Shown here in pieces: positions 1-9,449 of a stretch of DNA of 43,814 nucleotides (positions are counted from its first letter, which is position 1; every line of letters begins with the position of its first letter). This DNA is from Polyangiaceae bacterium (GTDB lineage Bacteria; Myxococcota_A; Polyangia; Polyangiales; Polyangiaceae): NCBI GenBank assembly GCA_013214025.1, contig JABSRN010000108.1:1-43814 (forward strand), written 5' to 3'. The notes under the pieces were generated by a model. That model was given only the letters and a program-made list of their open reading frames with translations. It did not search any database and was not told where the DNA came from. The position numbers and the translations under genes are program-made.

Positions 1-50
1 CCCCCCCCCCCGGCCCACTTTGGAACCGTCGGGTCGTGCGCCATCTCTGA

Positions 51-402
51 GGCGAGACGGACTTAGCCGACCCCCGCCGGAGGAATTCCGCCGTCCTAGA
101 CGACGCTACCGATCACCAACAACTAGACCTAGTCGAACGAACGGTCTTTGGTACGACCCATGCGGAAGTCGGCGCATTCTTCCTCGACCTGTGGGGTGTC
201 CCTCAGAGCATTTCGAGCGTGGCAAAAATCCCAGCACGAAATGGAACGTGTCTATGCGACGAAGCCCCTTACGACTCAAGCTGCCATTGCCCTCGCCGAA
301 ATCCTGGTGGAGAACCGACGCGAACCGGAGAAAGTAGACGAAGTCTTATCGTTCAGCTCCGAGGAGCAGCTCGAGGCATACTTGGCGAAAGACGCCGCTT
401 AG
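51..402 (+). pseudogene. HDOD-domain protein, 3' remnant with a frameshift
   Basis: An open frame from about 51 encodes a stretch (roughly 96-215) reading LVERTVFGTTHAEVGAFFLD LWG, which matches the HDOD core pattern 'hAEVGayLl.lWGlP' found in signalling proteins of delta-proteobacteria and myxobacteria. The expected helical continuation (TTQAAIALAEILVEN to the end AYLAKDAA) lies in a different frame and ends at the TAG at 400-402, so a frameshift falls near 215-235. The N-terminal half of the domain is missing, and a stop lies in frame at 48-50. The stop overlaps that of the convergent pseudouridine synthase gene. The family call rests on motif resemblance only. Confidence 0.42.
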
Positions 403-1439
403 GTTCGACGACGAGCCCGCCCGCGGTCGCTACGCCCACGCGGGCCGCCCTCGCTCTCACGCTCGCCTGAAATTTGCTGGGGCGCCCCTCCCGCATCGGG
501 GGCACCGGACGCGCGGACAAGTCCCAACAAGTAGTCTTCGAAGTCCTTGGGTAGAGCCTGCTCAAACTTCAACCGCCGGGATTGGGTCGGATGGTCGAAT
601 GCGAGGGATTGGGCGTGCAGTAGCGTTCTACTGCACTCCAGCAGTTCGCCCTCGAAACCCTTCGTGTAAATCGGATCGCCGACCACTGGGCTCCATCGGG
701 CAGCCAGGTGAATGCGGATTTGGTGCGTGCGGCCCGTTTCCAGGCGGCATTCGACCAAGGTGCAATCGCGATAATACTCAAGCGGCTTGACGTGAGTCAC
801 TGCATGGTAACCCTGCACAGCGTCGCTAGTCGTTCCACGAATGCCATCGCCCCGGTTACGCACCAAACGATAATCGATGCTTTGCGCTTCGACCCGTCCG
901 TGGGCCAAAGCGACGTATCGGCGCCCCGTTGTGTGCGCCCGAAACTGCTCCTTCAGATGTTTTTGCGCGATATCGTTGCGGGCAAATACGATCAGTCCTG
1001 ACGTCACTTTGTCGAGCCGATGCACCACGCGTAATCGCCCCGAACTTCGTGTGCCCGTACGGCGCAAGGTTTCCCGAACGACATCCTCCAAGTTCCGACT
1101 CTCATTCTTGTGACGTTCCGACGCAATGCCGATGGGTTTGCGGACCACGACGACATCCGCATCGACAAATTCGATCAGCGGATCCGGAGCCGCAGCGGAT
1201 CCTCGTCGAGGCGCCGCCATGTTCAGCTCCACGACATCTCCCGCCCGAAGCGTCACCCGGGGGTCCCCACAGGCCTTGCCGTTGATAACGACCTTGTTGG
1301 AACTAATCAACTTCCGCACGGCGGCCCAGCTCGCTCCGGCAAACTGGTCTCGTATTACCCGGTCGAGAGCGCTCGCTCCGTCACCTGAATACTCGAAGCT
1401 CTTCGACTTAAATTCGACCACGAGCCAGCGATACCCCAT
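399..1439 (-). CDS. RluA-family pseudouridine synthase
   Basis: This RNA-modifying enzyme isomerises specific uridines in rRNA or tRNA to pseudouridine. The protein has an N-terminal S4-like RNA-binding segment (SWAAVRKLISSNKVVINGK). The catalytic motif VVHRLDKVTSG follows, with the catalytic Asp in HRLDK. Further on is the ETGRTHQIRIHLA motif, whose Arg/His residues are typical of RluA, RluC and RluD. The ATG at 1437-1439 is preferred. The frame stays open to a TTG at 1604, but the extra 55 residues have no family resemblance. The C-terminus carries an unusual Gly/Arg-rich tail (GGPRGRSDRGRARRR), perhaps extra RNA binding or read-through into former intergenic sequence. Which RNA position it modifies cannot be told from sequence. 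Confidence 0.88.
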   Translation of the reverse strand: MGYRWLVVEFKSKSFEYSGDGASALDRVIRDQFAGASWAAVRKLISSNKVVINGKACGDPRVTLRAGDVVELNMAAPRRGSAAAPDPLIEFVDADVVVVRKPIGIASERHKNESRNLEDVVRETLRRTGTRSSGRLRVVHRLDKVTSGLIVFARNDIAQKHLKEQFRAHTTGRRYVALAHGRVEAQSIDYRLVRNRGDGIRGTTSDAVQGYHAVTHVKPLEYYRDCTLVECRLETGRTHQIRIHLAARWSPVVGDPIYTKGFEGELLECSRTLLHAQSLAFDHPTQSRRLKFEQALPKDFEDYLLGLVRASGAPDAGGAPQQISGERESEGGPRGRSDRGRARRRT

Positions 1440-1747
1440 CGCCCCAGTGCCCGCAAAACGAGGTGATTCCACCGGAAAAAGCCCCCCTATTGGCGCGCAG
1501 TCGCGCCTCTCATGACTCCGTATGCACGCCAACACTTCGTGACCACGGCGCGCCGCTACGGTGCGAGCAAACTTCTGTAGCCACCAGGGAACTGGGCAAA
1601 CCAAATCTAAGCCATTAGTCCGTCCAATAATTGGTTCGTCACACCGCTACATCTCTCATGTAACGACGGAAATGCGTGTAGTCAGACGTGGGGAGTCGTG
1701 CGTACACGTGCGCTACTGAACGCTATCGCGTTCGAACGTTCCGCAAG

Positions 1748-1777
1748 TTGAAACAACACAACTCACAGTCGTATAGG
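1748..1777 (+). promoter_or_regulatory. possible sigma-70-type promoter of the lectin-domain lipoprotein gene
   Basis: TTGAAA at 1748-1753 and TATAGG at 1772-1777 are separated by 18 bases, in the 200-base gap upstream of the ATG at 1812. A GGAG at 1804-1807 lies close to the start codon. Myxobacterial promoters are often poor matches to consensus, so this is a candidate only. Confidence 0.25.
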
Positions 1778-1811
1778 TCGAACCGTCAAAATGATGGCAT
1801 AATGGAGCCAT

Positions 1812-4800
1812 ATGATTCTTCGTTGGGGCGCTCGGCTCACTTTCGCTTTATTGGTTGTTTCTGGCTGCTCGGCCTCTGATCTCTCCGACCTACGCGGTGA
1901 CAATCAGGGGACCGGGGGCACTCGCTCGGGAGGTACCGGAGTCGGTACCGGCGATGCGGGACTGCCCGATTCGAGCGGCGATGCAGAAACCGGGACTGGC
2001 GGCGATGCCGGGACTGGACCCGGCCCCATCTGCACAGACAATCTGCAGAACGGGTTCGAAACGGACCGAGATTGCGGCGGCGTCGATTGTGACCCCTGCG
2101 CAGTCGGCTCGCGGTGTGTGCTCGCCACGGACTGCGCAAACGACAGCTGTATCCAAGGGCAATGTCAGTCCGCAGAGTGCGTCAACGGCGTACTCGACGA
2201 CACCACCAACGAAGAGACTGATATCGACTGCGGCGGAACCCAATGCGGCCCCTGTGAGGTCACGCAAATCTGTCTCGTCGCAGGAGACTGCCTGAGCTCG
2301 ATATGCACCGATGGCACCTGCCGCGCTCCCGCCTGTAACGACGGCTTGTCCAACGGCAGCGAGACGGACTTGGACTGCGGCGGAGGGAGCTGCGAGCCCT
2401 GCGACGATGACCTCAACTGCGCATTGCCCTCCGACTGCCGAAGCGGCACATGCGACGCCGGCACTTGCGGCGGGGCCGTCTGCTCTGACGGTGTCAAAAA
2501 CGGGGTTGAGACGGATGTCGATTGCGGTGGCGTCGAGTGCCCCAAATGCGACTTGGGCTTTGCCTGCGAGGAGGACGGCGCGAACTGCCTCTCGGAGCTC
2601 TGCATGGCAGACACCAGCAACAATTGGACCTGCGTGGCTGCCGGCTGCGGTGACGGCATGTTCAATGGCGACGAGTCCGATGAAGACTGCGGTGGCTCTT
2701 GCTCCAAGTGCGACACCGATAAACGATGCTCCACAGGGGGTGACTGTCAGAGTGCCATCTGTTTCAACAACGTGTGCCTGGCGCCGGCTTGCGACGACAG
2801 CATCCTAAACAGTGACGAAAGCGACATCGACTGCGGCGGCATCGAATCTGGCTGTGATCGATGTCTATTGGACGAGGCGTGCACCAACGGTGGTGACTGC
2901 GGCGAGGGTGTCTGCGACGCGGCCACAGGGCTATGTGCCGCACCGGTTTGCGACGACAACGTCATCAACGGAGGCGAGACCGACCAGGATTGTGGTGGTT
3001 CCACAACGTGCGACCGTTGCGATCTGGGTCAAAGCTGTATCGAAGTCGGCGACTGCGAAGCAGACAGACTCTGCCTCGGTACCTGCGCGAATCTCACCTG
3101 CCAGAACTTCCAGATCGATGAAGGCGAAAGCGACGTCGACTGCGGTGGCGTCGAGTGCCCGAAGTGCATCGATGGCAACACCTGCACTGAAAGCAACGAC
3201 TGCCTGAGCGGGGTCTGTGAGGACCCTGGTGGCGGCCAAACGCTCTGTCAAACGCCGACCTGCAACGACGGCATTACGAACCAGGACGAAACCGACACCG
3301 ATTGCGGCGGTTCTTGCACGGCTGAATGCGATGTCGGCAGTCCCTGTCTCGACAACTCGGACTGCGTATCCGGCGTCTGTTTTGGCCAACTCTGTCTCCT
3401 GGCCTCCTGCGGAGACGGTGTCCAGAACGGCCCCAGCCCGGAGAACCAAGAGAGCGACGTCGACTGCGGAGCGATCTGTGGCTCGGAACAGAAACTGTGC
3501 ACCGAAGGCAAGAGCTGTGTCGCCGGAAATGACTGCAACGACAGCGTTTGCGAGGGCACCACCTGCTCGGCCCCCACCTGCGGTGACGGCGCCCAGAATA
3601 GTCAAGAGACCGATATCGATTGTGGCGGCAACTGCGGCTCTACATGCGAGCTGAGCGAAGCTTGCCAAGGCGACGGCGACTGCCTGAGTAACGTATGCGC
3701 CAACGGCTTCTGCACCAACCTCGGCTGCAGCGACGGCAACTTGAATGGACAAGAAACGGATCTGGACTGCGGTGGTCCGGGCTGCGGTCCCACGTGCACC
3801 GAGGGACTCAAGTGCCTCGGACACAATGACTGCGTCAGCCTCCGGTGTGTGCCCACCAATGGGCAATCCCCCGCCGGCCTCTGCGCGGCTCCCACGTGCT
3901 TCGATTCCACCCAGAACCAGGGCGAGAGTCACGCGGACTGCGGTGGCACCAGCGATTGTCAGCGCTGCTCCGCTGGCAGTACCTGCGCGGCGGACAGTGA
4001 CTGCGCCAGCTTGGTGTGCGACGAATCCAATACGGAGTGCCTGGCCCCGGCCTGCGCCCCAGGAGACGGCGTCATCAACGGTGACGAGACTGACCGGGAC
4101 TGCGGCGGTACCGGATGCCCCACCTGCAGCGATGGCGAGAGCTGCGATAGCAACAGTGACTGCAACAGCGGCGTCTGTAACGGCAGCAATAGCTGTGAGC
4201 CGCCTATATGCGGCGACCAGGTCTCGAACGATCTGGAGACCGGGATCGACTGTGGCGGCCCCATCAACCAGTGCGCGACCCGCTGCGGAGACGGCGAAAA
4301 TTGCGACAACAATAGTGACTGTGTCGACCTCGTTTGCCAGGGCAACAGTTGCCGGGTCTCGACGTGCGACGACAGTACAGCCAATGGGCTAGAAACCGGC
4401 GTCGATTGCGGCGGCGGAAGCCCCTGCGCCAAATGCGGCGTCGGCCAAGCCTGCAACACTGAGGTCGACTGCCTACCGGACCTCGCTTGCAGCACTGAAA
4501 CGTCCACCTGCGCTGATGCCTCGTGCACAGACGGCTTCGAAAACAACGATGAAACCGACGTCGACTGCGGCGGCTCTTGCCCCGCAAACTGCGCCGACGG
4601 CGCAGGTTGCATCAGTGATAACGACTGCATCAATAACATCTGCCAAGGGGACATCTGCCAGGTGCCGGGCTGTGGCGATGGCCGTAAGAACCAGGACGAA
4701 TCAGACATCGATTGTGGCGGCGCAACCTGCGACGGCTGCGGCGATGGCGACATTTGCAGCATCGACAACGACTGCACGGCCGGAGCCATTTGTGCCAGCT

Positions 4801-6575
4801 TTACTTGCTGCCGGCCTGATTCCTGCGCGAGCGAAGGGTGGACGTGCGACTCAGTGAACCGAGGCTGTGGGCTTGCTGCTGAAGACTGCGGTTCTTGCAG
4901 TGATGGCAACACCTGCACATCGGACGATTGCAACGCCGGCACCTGCGCCTACCCGGCCGACAACGGCGCGAGTTGTACTGACGGCGTCTCGTGTACCGAT
5001 GACGAATGTGTCGCGACCAACTGCATCAGCACCAACAACTGCGCCACGGGAGACTGCATCAGCCCGCCCGGCGTCTGCGGAGTGGAGTTCGATCTCTACT
5101 TCAACGCCGAGGACTCATTCGGCGGCACCGGTAGCGGCGACGACACCCACACAAGCGATGCCGTCGCGTTGTGGAAAATGATGGTGCAGGACATCACTTC
5201 GGAAACTACTGCCTTTAACGGCCGACCTCTCTTCGACGTCGGTGGATTCGATTCCGACGAAGAACTAGATGCTTTTGCCGTGCTCACCGACGGCAACTTC
5301 GTGTTGTCGACCATTGAAACAGCGAATTTCGACGGCTCTCCAAGCTTCGAAGACGGCGATCTGATGGAGTGGAATGGGAGCACCGACACCAAGTTCTTCG
5401 ACGCATCCACCTACTTCACCAACGATATCGACATCGATGCGGTTCACGTGTTCGGTGACGACGGATTCCTCTTCTCCACCACTGAGAACATGAACATCCC
5501 CGCGGAGTACGCCATTGGAGGTTCTGCAATCACCTACGGCGGCAATGACCTGGTGCTGTTCCGCGGCGGCAAGTTCTCGCTGGAGATCAACGACACCGAC
5601 CTCGGCGGCGCGAACATCGATGGTGTCAGCATTCACCCCATCAGTGGTCACATTCTGTTGTCTTTTGCCGACACTGAAACCACCGTCGGCGGCGTCGCCA
5701 TCTACGACGAAGACATTGTCGAACTCGGGTGGGCCTTCGGGGAGACCCCCAACCACACAGAAACGCAAATATTCTTCGCTGGCCGTCAGACCACCTTCAT
5801 GGGCGGTGGGCTCGTTGACTACGGGACAGACACAAAGGCATTCGCCATTGGTTACCAATGCACGAATAACGCGTCCTGCGACGACTTCATCGACTGCACT
5901 ACCGGCGACATCTGCACCAACAATGTCTGCGCCGGTTCGGTCGATAATAGCCGGTGCGACGACAGCAACGTCTGTACATCTAATACCTGCGATGTTCTCG
6001 CCGGCTGCACCTTCCCGGCCAGCAACGAGGGCGGCAGCTGCGACGACGGTGTCGCCTGCAGCGCCGACAGCTGCGTCACGGGCACATGTGTGGGTGTCAG
6101 CGATTGTGTGCAGGCGGGCTACACATGTGACTTCGCGAGCGGCATCTGCGTCGAGTGCGCGGCGGACGAACTCATCTACAACAACACGTGTTATTTCTAC
6201 TCCACATCCGGACGAAATCACACGGAGGCCCAAGACTACTGCACTGGCCTCACCGATACCCGCGTCGGGACCTGGACCTTGGCCTACTCGAACGACACCG
6301 CTGAGAACGACTTCATCCGTAGCGCCATCAGCTCGCCAACCTGGCTCGTGGGTCGCGATAGCAGCTCTGAGGGCAACTGGGTGGACCTCCAAGGGGCGGC
6401 GATGAGCTACAACGGTGCTGCCCCCCTCCCCTGGGGCAGCAGCCAACCCGACAACGGCGGCGGCGGATTGTTCAGCGACGACGAGGACTGCATCTCGATG
6501 CATACCGATGCGGGCGGCCCCTGGTATGACGACGCCTGTGGCGACGACTACCACGCCTTCTGCGAACAACAGTAG
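1812..6575 (+). CDS. giant Cys-rich surface lipoprotein with C-terminal C-type lectin domain
   Basis: The 1587-residue protein starts with a signal peptide and lipobox (VVSGC, Cys19), followed by a Gly/Thr-rich spacer, so it should be lipid-anchored in the envelope. Residues about 75-1006 hold 18 repeats of about 50 residues with the pattern C.DG..N..ETD.DCGG..C..C....C....DC....C....C. They are rich in Cys and acidic residues, suggesting disulphide-braced and possibly calcium-binding units. Residues about 1095-1350 contain repeats of about 60 residues (for example DIDAVHVFGDDGFLFSTTE and NIDGVSIHPISGHILLSFA) that resemble beta-propeller blades. A second Cys-rich linker follows. Residues about 1453-1587 form a C-type lectin-like domain with ELIYNNTCYFYS, WLVGRDSSSEGNW, EDCISM, WYDDACGD and the final CEQQ. 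Ligand binding (glycan, ice, protein or prey surface) is unknown. Monocistronic; the next gene is an IS relic on the other strand. Confidence 0.85.
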   Translation: MILRWGARLTFALLVVSGCSASDLSDLRGDNQGTGGTRSGGTGVGTGDAGLPDSSGDAETGTGGDAGTGPGPICTDNLQNGFETDRDCGGVDCDPCAVGSRCVLATDCANDSCIQGQCQSAECVNGVLDDTTNEETDIDCGGTQCGPCEVTQICLVAGDCLSSICTDGTCRAPACNDGLSNGSETDLDCGGGSCEPCDDDLNCALPSDCRSGTCDAGTCGGAVCSDGVKNGVETDVDCGGVECPKCDLGFACEEDGANCLSELCMADTSNNWTCVAAGCGDGMFNGDESDEDCGGSCSKCDTDKRCSTGGDCQSAICFNNVCLAPACDDSILNSDESDIDCGGIESGCDRCLLDEACTNGGDCGEGVCDAATGLCAAPVCDDNVINGGETDQDCGGSTTCDRCDLGQSCIEVGDCEADRLCLGTCANLTCQNFQIDEGESDVDCGGVECPKCIDGNTCTESNDCLSGVCEDPGGGQTLCQTPTCNDGITNQDETDTDCGGSCTAECDVGSPCLDNSDCVSGVCFGQLCLLASCGDGVQNGPSPENQESDVDCGAICGSEQKLCTEGKSCVAGNDCNDSVCEGTTCSAPTCGDGAQNSQETDIDCGGNCGSTCELSEACQGDGDCLSNVCANGFCTNLGCSDGNLNGQETDLDCGGPGCGPTCTEGLKCLGHNDCVSLRCVPTNGQSPAGLCAAPTCFDSTQNQGESHADCGGTSDCQRCSAGSTCAADSDCASLVCDESNTECLAPACAPGDGVINGDETDRDCGGTGCPTCSDGESCDSNSDCNSGVCNGSNSCEPPICGDQVSNDLETGIDCGGPINQCATRCGDGENCDNNSDCVDLVCQGNSCRVSTCDDSTANGLETGVDCGGGSPCAKCGVGQACNTEVDCLPDLACSTETSTCADASCTDGFENNDETDVDCGGSCPANCADGAGCISDNDCINNICQGDICQVPGCGDGRKNQDESDIDCGGATCDGCGDGDICSIDNDCTAGAICASFTCCRPDSCASEGWTCDSVNRGCGLAAEDCGSCSDGNTCTSDDCNAGTCAYPADNGASCTDGVSCTDDECVATNCISTNNCATGDCISPPGVCGVEFDLYFNAEDSFGGTGSGDDTHTSDAVALWKMMVQDITSETTAFNGRPLFDVGGFDSDEELDAFAVLTDGNFVLSTIETANFDGSPSFEDGDLMEWNGSTDTKFFDASTYFTNDIDIDAVHVFGDDGFLFSTTENMNIPAEYAIGGSAITYGGNDLVLFRGGKFSLEINDTDLGGANIDGVSIHPISGHILLSFADTETTVGGVAIYDEDIVELGWAFGETPNHTETQIFFAGRQTTFMGGGLVDYGTDTKAFAIGYQCTNNASCDDFIDCTTGDICTNNVCAGSVDNSRCDDSNVCTSNTCDVLAGCTFPASNEGGSCDDGVACSADSCVTGTCVGVSDCVQAGYTCDFASGICVECAADELIYNNTCYFYSTSGRNHTEAQDYCTGLTDTRVGTWTLAYSNDTAENDFIRSAISSPTWLVGRDSSSEGNWVDLQGAAMSYNGAAPLPWGSSQPDNGGGGLFSDDEDCISMHTDAGGPWYDDACGDDYHAFCEQQ

Positions 6576-6647
6576 GTCTCGTTTCGCCTTCGGCGAGTGG
6601 CCGTGGACGAGCGGCGTTCGTCGCTACGCCAATCACCCCCTCGGGGC

Positions 6648-7160
6648 TCATGATTGTTCACAAGTTTCGAGCTTGAGCATGTCCAAGTAGAAGCCTTCGC
6701 CGGTCGCGAGTTTCTCGTACCCTCGGGCAATGGTCAGCCCAGCCTGGCTCGCTGCTCGCCGTTTTGCGACAAGTGACCACCTAACTTCGCCATCGCGTAC
6801 AGTGCGTCGCGGGCGGTTCGGATCGGCTTCCCGTATTTGCCACCAAGGTATCTTCTGTGCAGCGGCGAGATGACTCTCTCCGGCGGGCGTTCGGGGGCCG
6901 TTCTCACGACCGAGCGTGCGAGAAGCAACTTCCAGGCGACGGGAGCAAATAGGGCGAGCGCCGTGCTCAACGTGTCGAAGGATTCAAGCTGCCGCCGTTC
7001 AAATTGGCAGCCCGTCTTCAGTGCTTTGGAAAATTCCTCGATGACCCACCGGGCACGATAGATATCAACAACGCGCCGCAGTTGTTTGACCGTGCCGATG
7101 GGCTCAGTCGCCACATCCCCCGCCAACCACTCCGCAGAATTCATGAACAGCGGTAGATCA
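6648..7160 (-). pseudogene. IS4-type (Tn5-like) transposase, 3' remnant with frameshift
   Basis: The fragment contains VVDIYRARWVIEEFSKALK, an exact fit to the Y-(2)-R-(3)-E-(6)-K signature of IS4-family DDE transposases, then LESFDTLSTALALFAPVAW and LGGHLSQNGE. The frame then runs to an early stop at 6734. In another frame the conserved tail continues (LTIARGYEKLATGEGFYLD through CEQS) to a TGA at 6648-6650, so there is a frameshift near 6745-6760. The N-terminal half with the first two catalytic Asp residues is absent, so the element is dead. No clear terminal inverted repeats or target duplication were seen. Confidence 0.8.
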
Positions 7161-7296
7161 TGCCTGATCGGCAATTACTACTTCTGTATGTTCATGAGCC
7201 CGTTGGGTGAGGGCGGTCGGCTTCGCTCCTTCTTCAAGCGTGTCTCGAGCGGAGCTATTTTCTTGGGTCCTCGCTCCTACGGAGCTGCGGGGGCGT

Positions 7297-9222
7297 TCAC
7301 TCGTTCGGTACAGGCACGTGGCCGTCGATCAACGCGTGGGGGCGCTTGAGCTCTATCTCTTCGGCTTGTCCCACGGCCCAGCGCGACGCGGCGTCCACCG
7401 TGGGGAATACGACGATTTCCGTAGGTGGCTTCACCATCCAGAAGATCGCCTTAATCGCCCCGCGCATGCCGGCGCTGTCGACGATCAGCCCCGCGGCTTT
7501 CACGTTGTTGAGCCGCTCAGTCGCCTCGACGAAAGCAGCGGACTGACGACGGACCACAGCAGGAGGACGAACCACACTACGGAGATCTACCAAGACCACC
7601 ATACGATCCCCACGAGCCAGCAGGACCTCTAACTCTGTAAAAAATTCATCGACAGATTCTGAATAATCACCGTCTGGGAAGCGCACGACCACAACGGGAA
7701 ACGCCGACTCATCCACCAAGGCGTTGGCCCCTCGGTAGGGCGTGCGTAGAGCGCGAAGAGCCGGCGGCAAGTCCTCGGCCGCCGGCCACATGGAGCTAGA
7801 TGAAGAGCCACCGGTCCGACCTGTTTCCGTCCGACGTATTGCTGGAGGCGCACTCGGTCGTCTCTGGCTGCCCGTGACGCGCAAGCCCGTACTGGATGCC
7901 GAAGATGGTGACGTGGTAGAATGGGTCGCCGAGCTGGATGATGGCAGTGAACTCCGTGGCGCCATCTCGGTGGATTCAGCCAAGCCGGCGCTTGGGCGAA
8001 CACTCGGCGTCGCCGGAGCCTCGGTGGCGAATGCCCGCCCCGGCCGCACGGTAGCATTGGGCCGAGCGCTAGCCTGGCTCGCGCCCCCTTCCGTATCGAT
8101 GGGCCCCGGCCGCTCGCTCTCTTGTTTTTCTCTTGCTAGGGTCTCTAGAGTCACTGCTGTCACGCCGCTGTTCGCCATCCAGGCCCGAGTCGCCTCGTCG
8201 CGCTCTCGGAACTCTCGGCCCATCCGCTGATTGACGAATGCACCGACGGCAGCGTCGTCAATCTCTAGATCCGAGTCTCGCTGAACCGTACGTAGCGCCT
8301 GGCGAAACTCAAGACAGGTGCCGTAGCGGGCTCGTGTCTCACGTTCCAAAGCGCGGCGGCACACAGCAGCCAGAGTCGCGGGGACGTTCGGGTTGTAGTC
8401 GCGAATATCAGGCGCTGTAGCGGAAAGCACCGCCGCGAGGGTATCCGCTTCGGACTCCCCTTTGAACAGTCGCCTGCCGCTCAGAGCCTCCCAGAGAACA
8501 ATACCGGCAGCATAGACGTCCGCTCGGCGATCGACGGCATTGCCCAGCGCCTGCTCGGGCGCCATATAGGCGATCTTGCCCTTGAGCTGGCCGACCTCGG
8601 TAGCGGTCACTCGGTTCGCGGCTCGAGCCACCCCGAAGTCCGCAATACGGCTCACGCCGTCGGCGCCCACCAACACATTCTGAGGAGAGACGTCCCGATG
8701 TACTAAACCGAGCGACTCTCCTTCATCGTTGGTCGCCTCATGAGCGCCGTGCAGGCCGTTCAAAGCCCCGGACATCACATGCAATACCAGGCTCGGATCC
8801 AGACGGCTCGCCCCTTCGCTGGTCGGCTTAGGCATGAGCTGCGCCAGGGTGCCGCCCTTCACGTAATCCATAACCAGGTAGTAGCCCGTATTCTGACCGC
8901 CGATTCCGATGGCTTCGATGCTGACCACGTTGGGATGGTGAATGTTCGCCGCTAAGCGAGCCTCATCGAGAAACATGTCAATGAAGGCTTCGTCACGCGC
9001 CAGGTGCGGGTGCAACACCTTCACTGCGACCAATCGTTGGAACCCACCGACACCCAAGCGTCGCGCCAGATAGACGGTCGCCATGCCGCCGACTGCGATC
9101 TGCGCCATCAAATCGTAGCCGTCGATATTCTTCGGACCGAGAGGCGGGGGCGTAAGGGATCGAGGCGCTGGCATGACGGTCAATGGACCACCGCGGCGAC
9201 CCTTCCCCTGACGATAAACCAT
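7297..9222 (-). CDS. Ser/Thr protein kinase with C-terminal STAS-like domain
   Basis: This is a Hanks-type kinase of the PknB group. Residues about 35-310 carry IAVGGMATVYLA (glycine loop), VAVK (Lys68), GLVHRDVSPQNVLV (catalytic loop, Asp177), ADFGVAR (Asp195) and YMAPEQA. All catalytic residues are present. A long Ser/Thr/Pro/Ala-rich linker follows (about 370-490), a likely autophosphorylation target. Residues about 520-620 (from FPVVVVRFPDGDYSESVDEF to VVFPTVDAASRWAV) have the alternating strand/helix pattern of SpoIIAA/STAS-like domains. No transmembrane helix is seen, so it should be cytoplasmic. ATG at 9222 gives the longest form; ATG at 9174 is an alternative. The neighbouring rightward kinase is broken. 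Confidence 0.85.
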   Translation of the reverse strand: MVYRQGKGRRGGPLTVMPAPRSLTPPPLGPKNIDGYDLMAQIAVGGMATVYLARRLGVGGFQRLVAVKVLHPHLARDEAFIDMFLDEARLAANIHHPNVVSIEAIGIGGQNTGYYLVMDYVKGGTLAQLMPKPTSEGASRLDPSLVLHVMSGALNGLHGAHEATNDEGESLGLVHRDVSPQNVLVGADGVSRIADFGVARAANRVTATEVGQLKGKIAYMAPEQALGNAVDRRADVYAAGIVLWEALSGRRLFKGESEADTLAAVLSATAPDIRDYNPNVPATLAAVCRRALERETRARYGTCLEFRQALRTVQRDSDLEIDDAAVGAFVNQRMGREFRERDEATRAWMANSGVTAVTLETLAREKQESERPGPIDTEGGASQASARPNATVRPGRAFATEAPATPSVRPSAGLAESTEMAPRSSLPSSSSATHSTTSPSSASSTGLRVTGSQRRPSAPPAIRRTETGRTGGSSSSSMWPAAEDLPPALRALRTPYRGANALVDESAFPVVVVRFPDGDYSESVDEFFTELEVLLARGDRMVVLVDLRSVVRPPAVVRRQSAAFVEATERLNNVKAAGLIVDSAGMRGAIKAIFWMVKPPTEIVVFPTVDAASRWAVGQAEEIELKRPHALIDGHVPVPNE

Positions 9223-9449
9223 CCCAGAGTTCGGACAAGGGCTTAGGGGACAGCCCAGGATCTATCGGCATTTTGTCCACAATGTCGGAGCGTCTCGCCG
9301 GATTTTTTCGGCACTCCGGCGCCCACTCAACGACCCCGAGCGGGAGTCTGACAGCTGCCCGAATTTTGCTTAGCGGTGCGGAGACGTCCGGGAGCAACCC
9401 AGCCGGCCGGGCCACCCATGCTCGCGCATCGTGGTACGATGCTGGCGGC

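Noticed and set aside
1-11. Poly-C run at the window start as a biological feature
   Set aside because: Could be a contig-edge or assembly artefact; nothing can be inferred from it.
2931-3932. 333-codon open frame on the minus strand
   Set aside because: Shadow of the Cys-rich repeat gene; repetitive codons keep the opposite strand open. No start signal or family features.
5265-6569. 434-codon open frame on the minus strand
   Set aside because: Antisense shadow of the lectin-domain lipoprotein gene; its composition reflects the complement of Asp/Cys codons.
6576-6647. Hairpin TCGCCTTCGGCGA after the lectin gene as a terminator
   Set aside because: Short stem without a T-run; may simply be a GC-rich intergenic palindrome.
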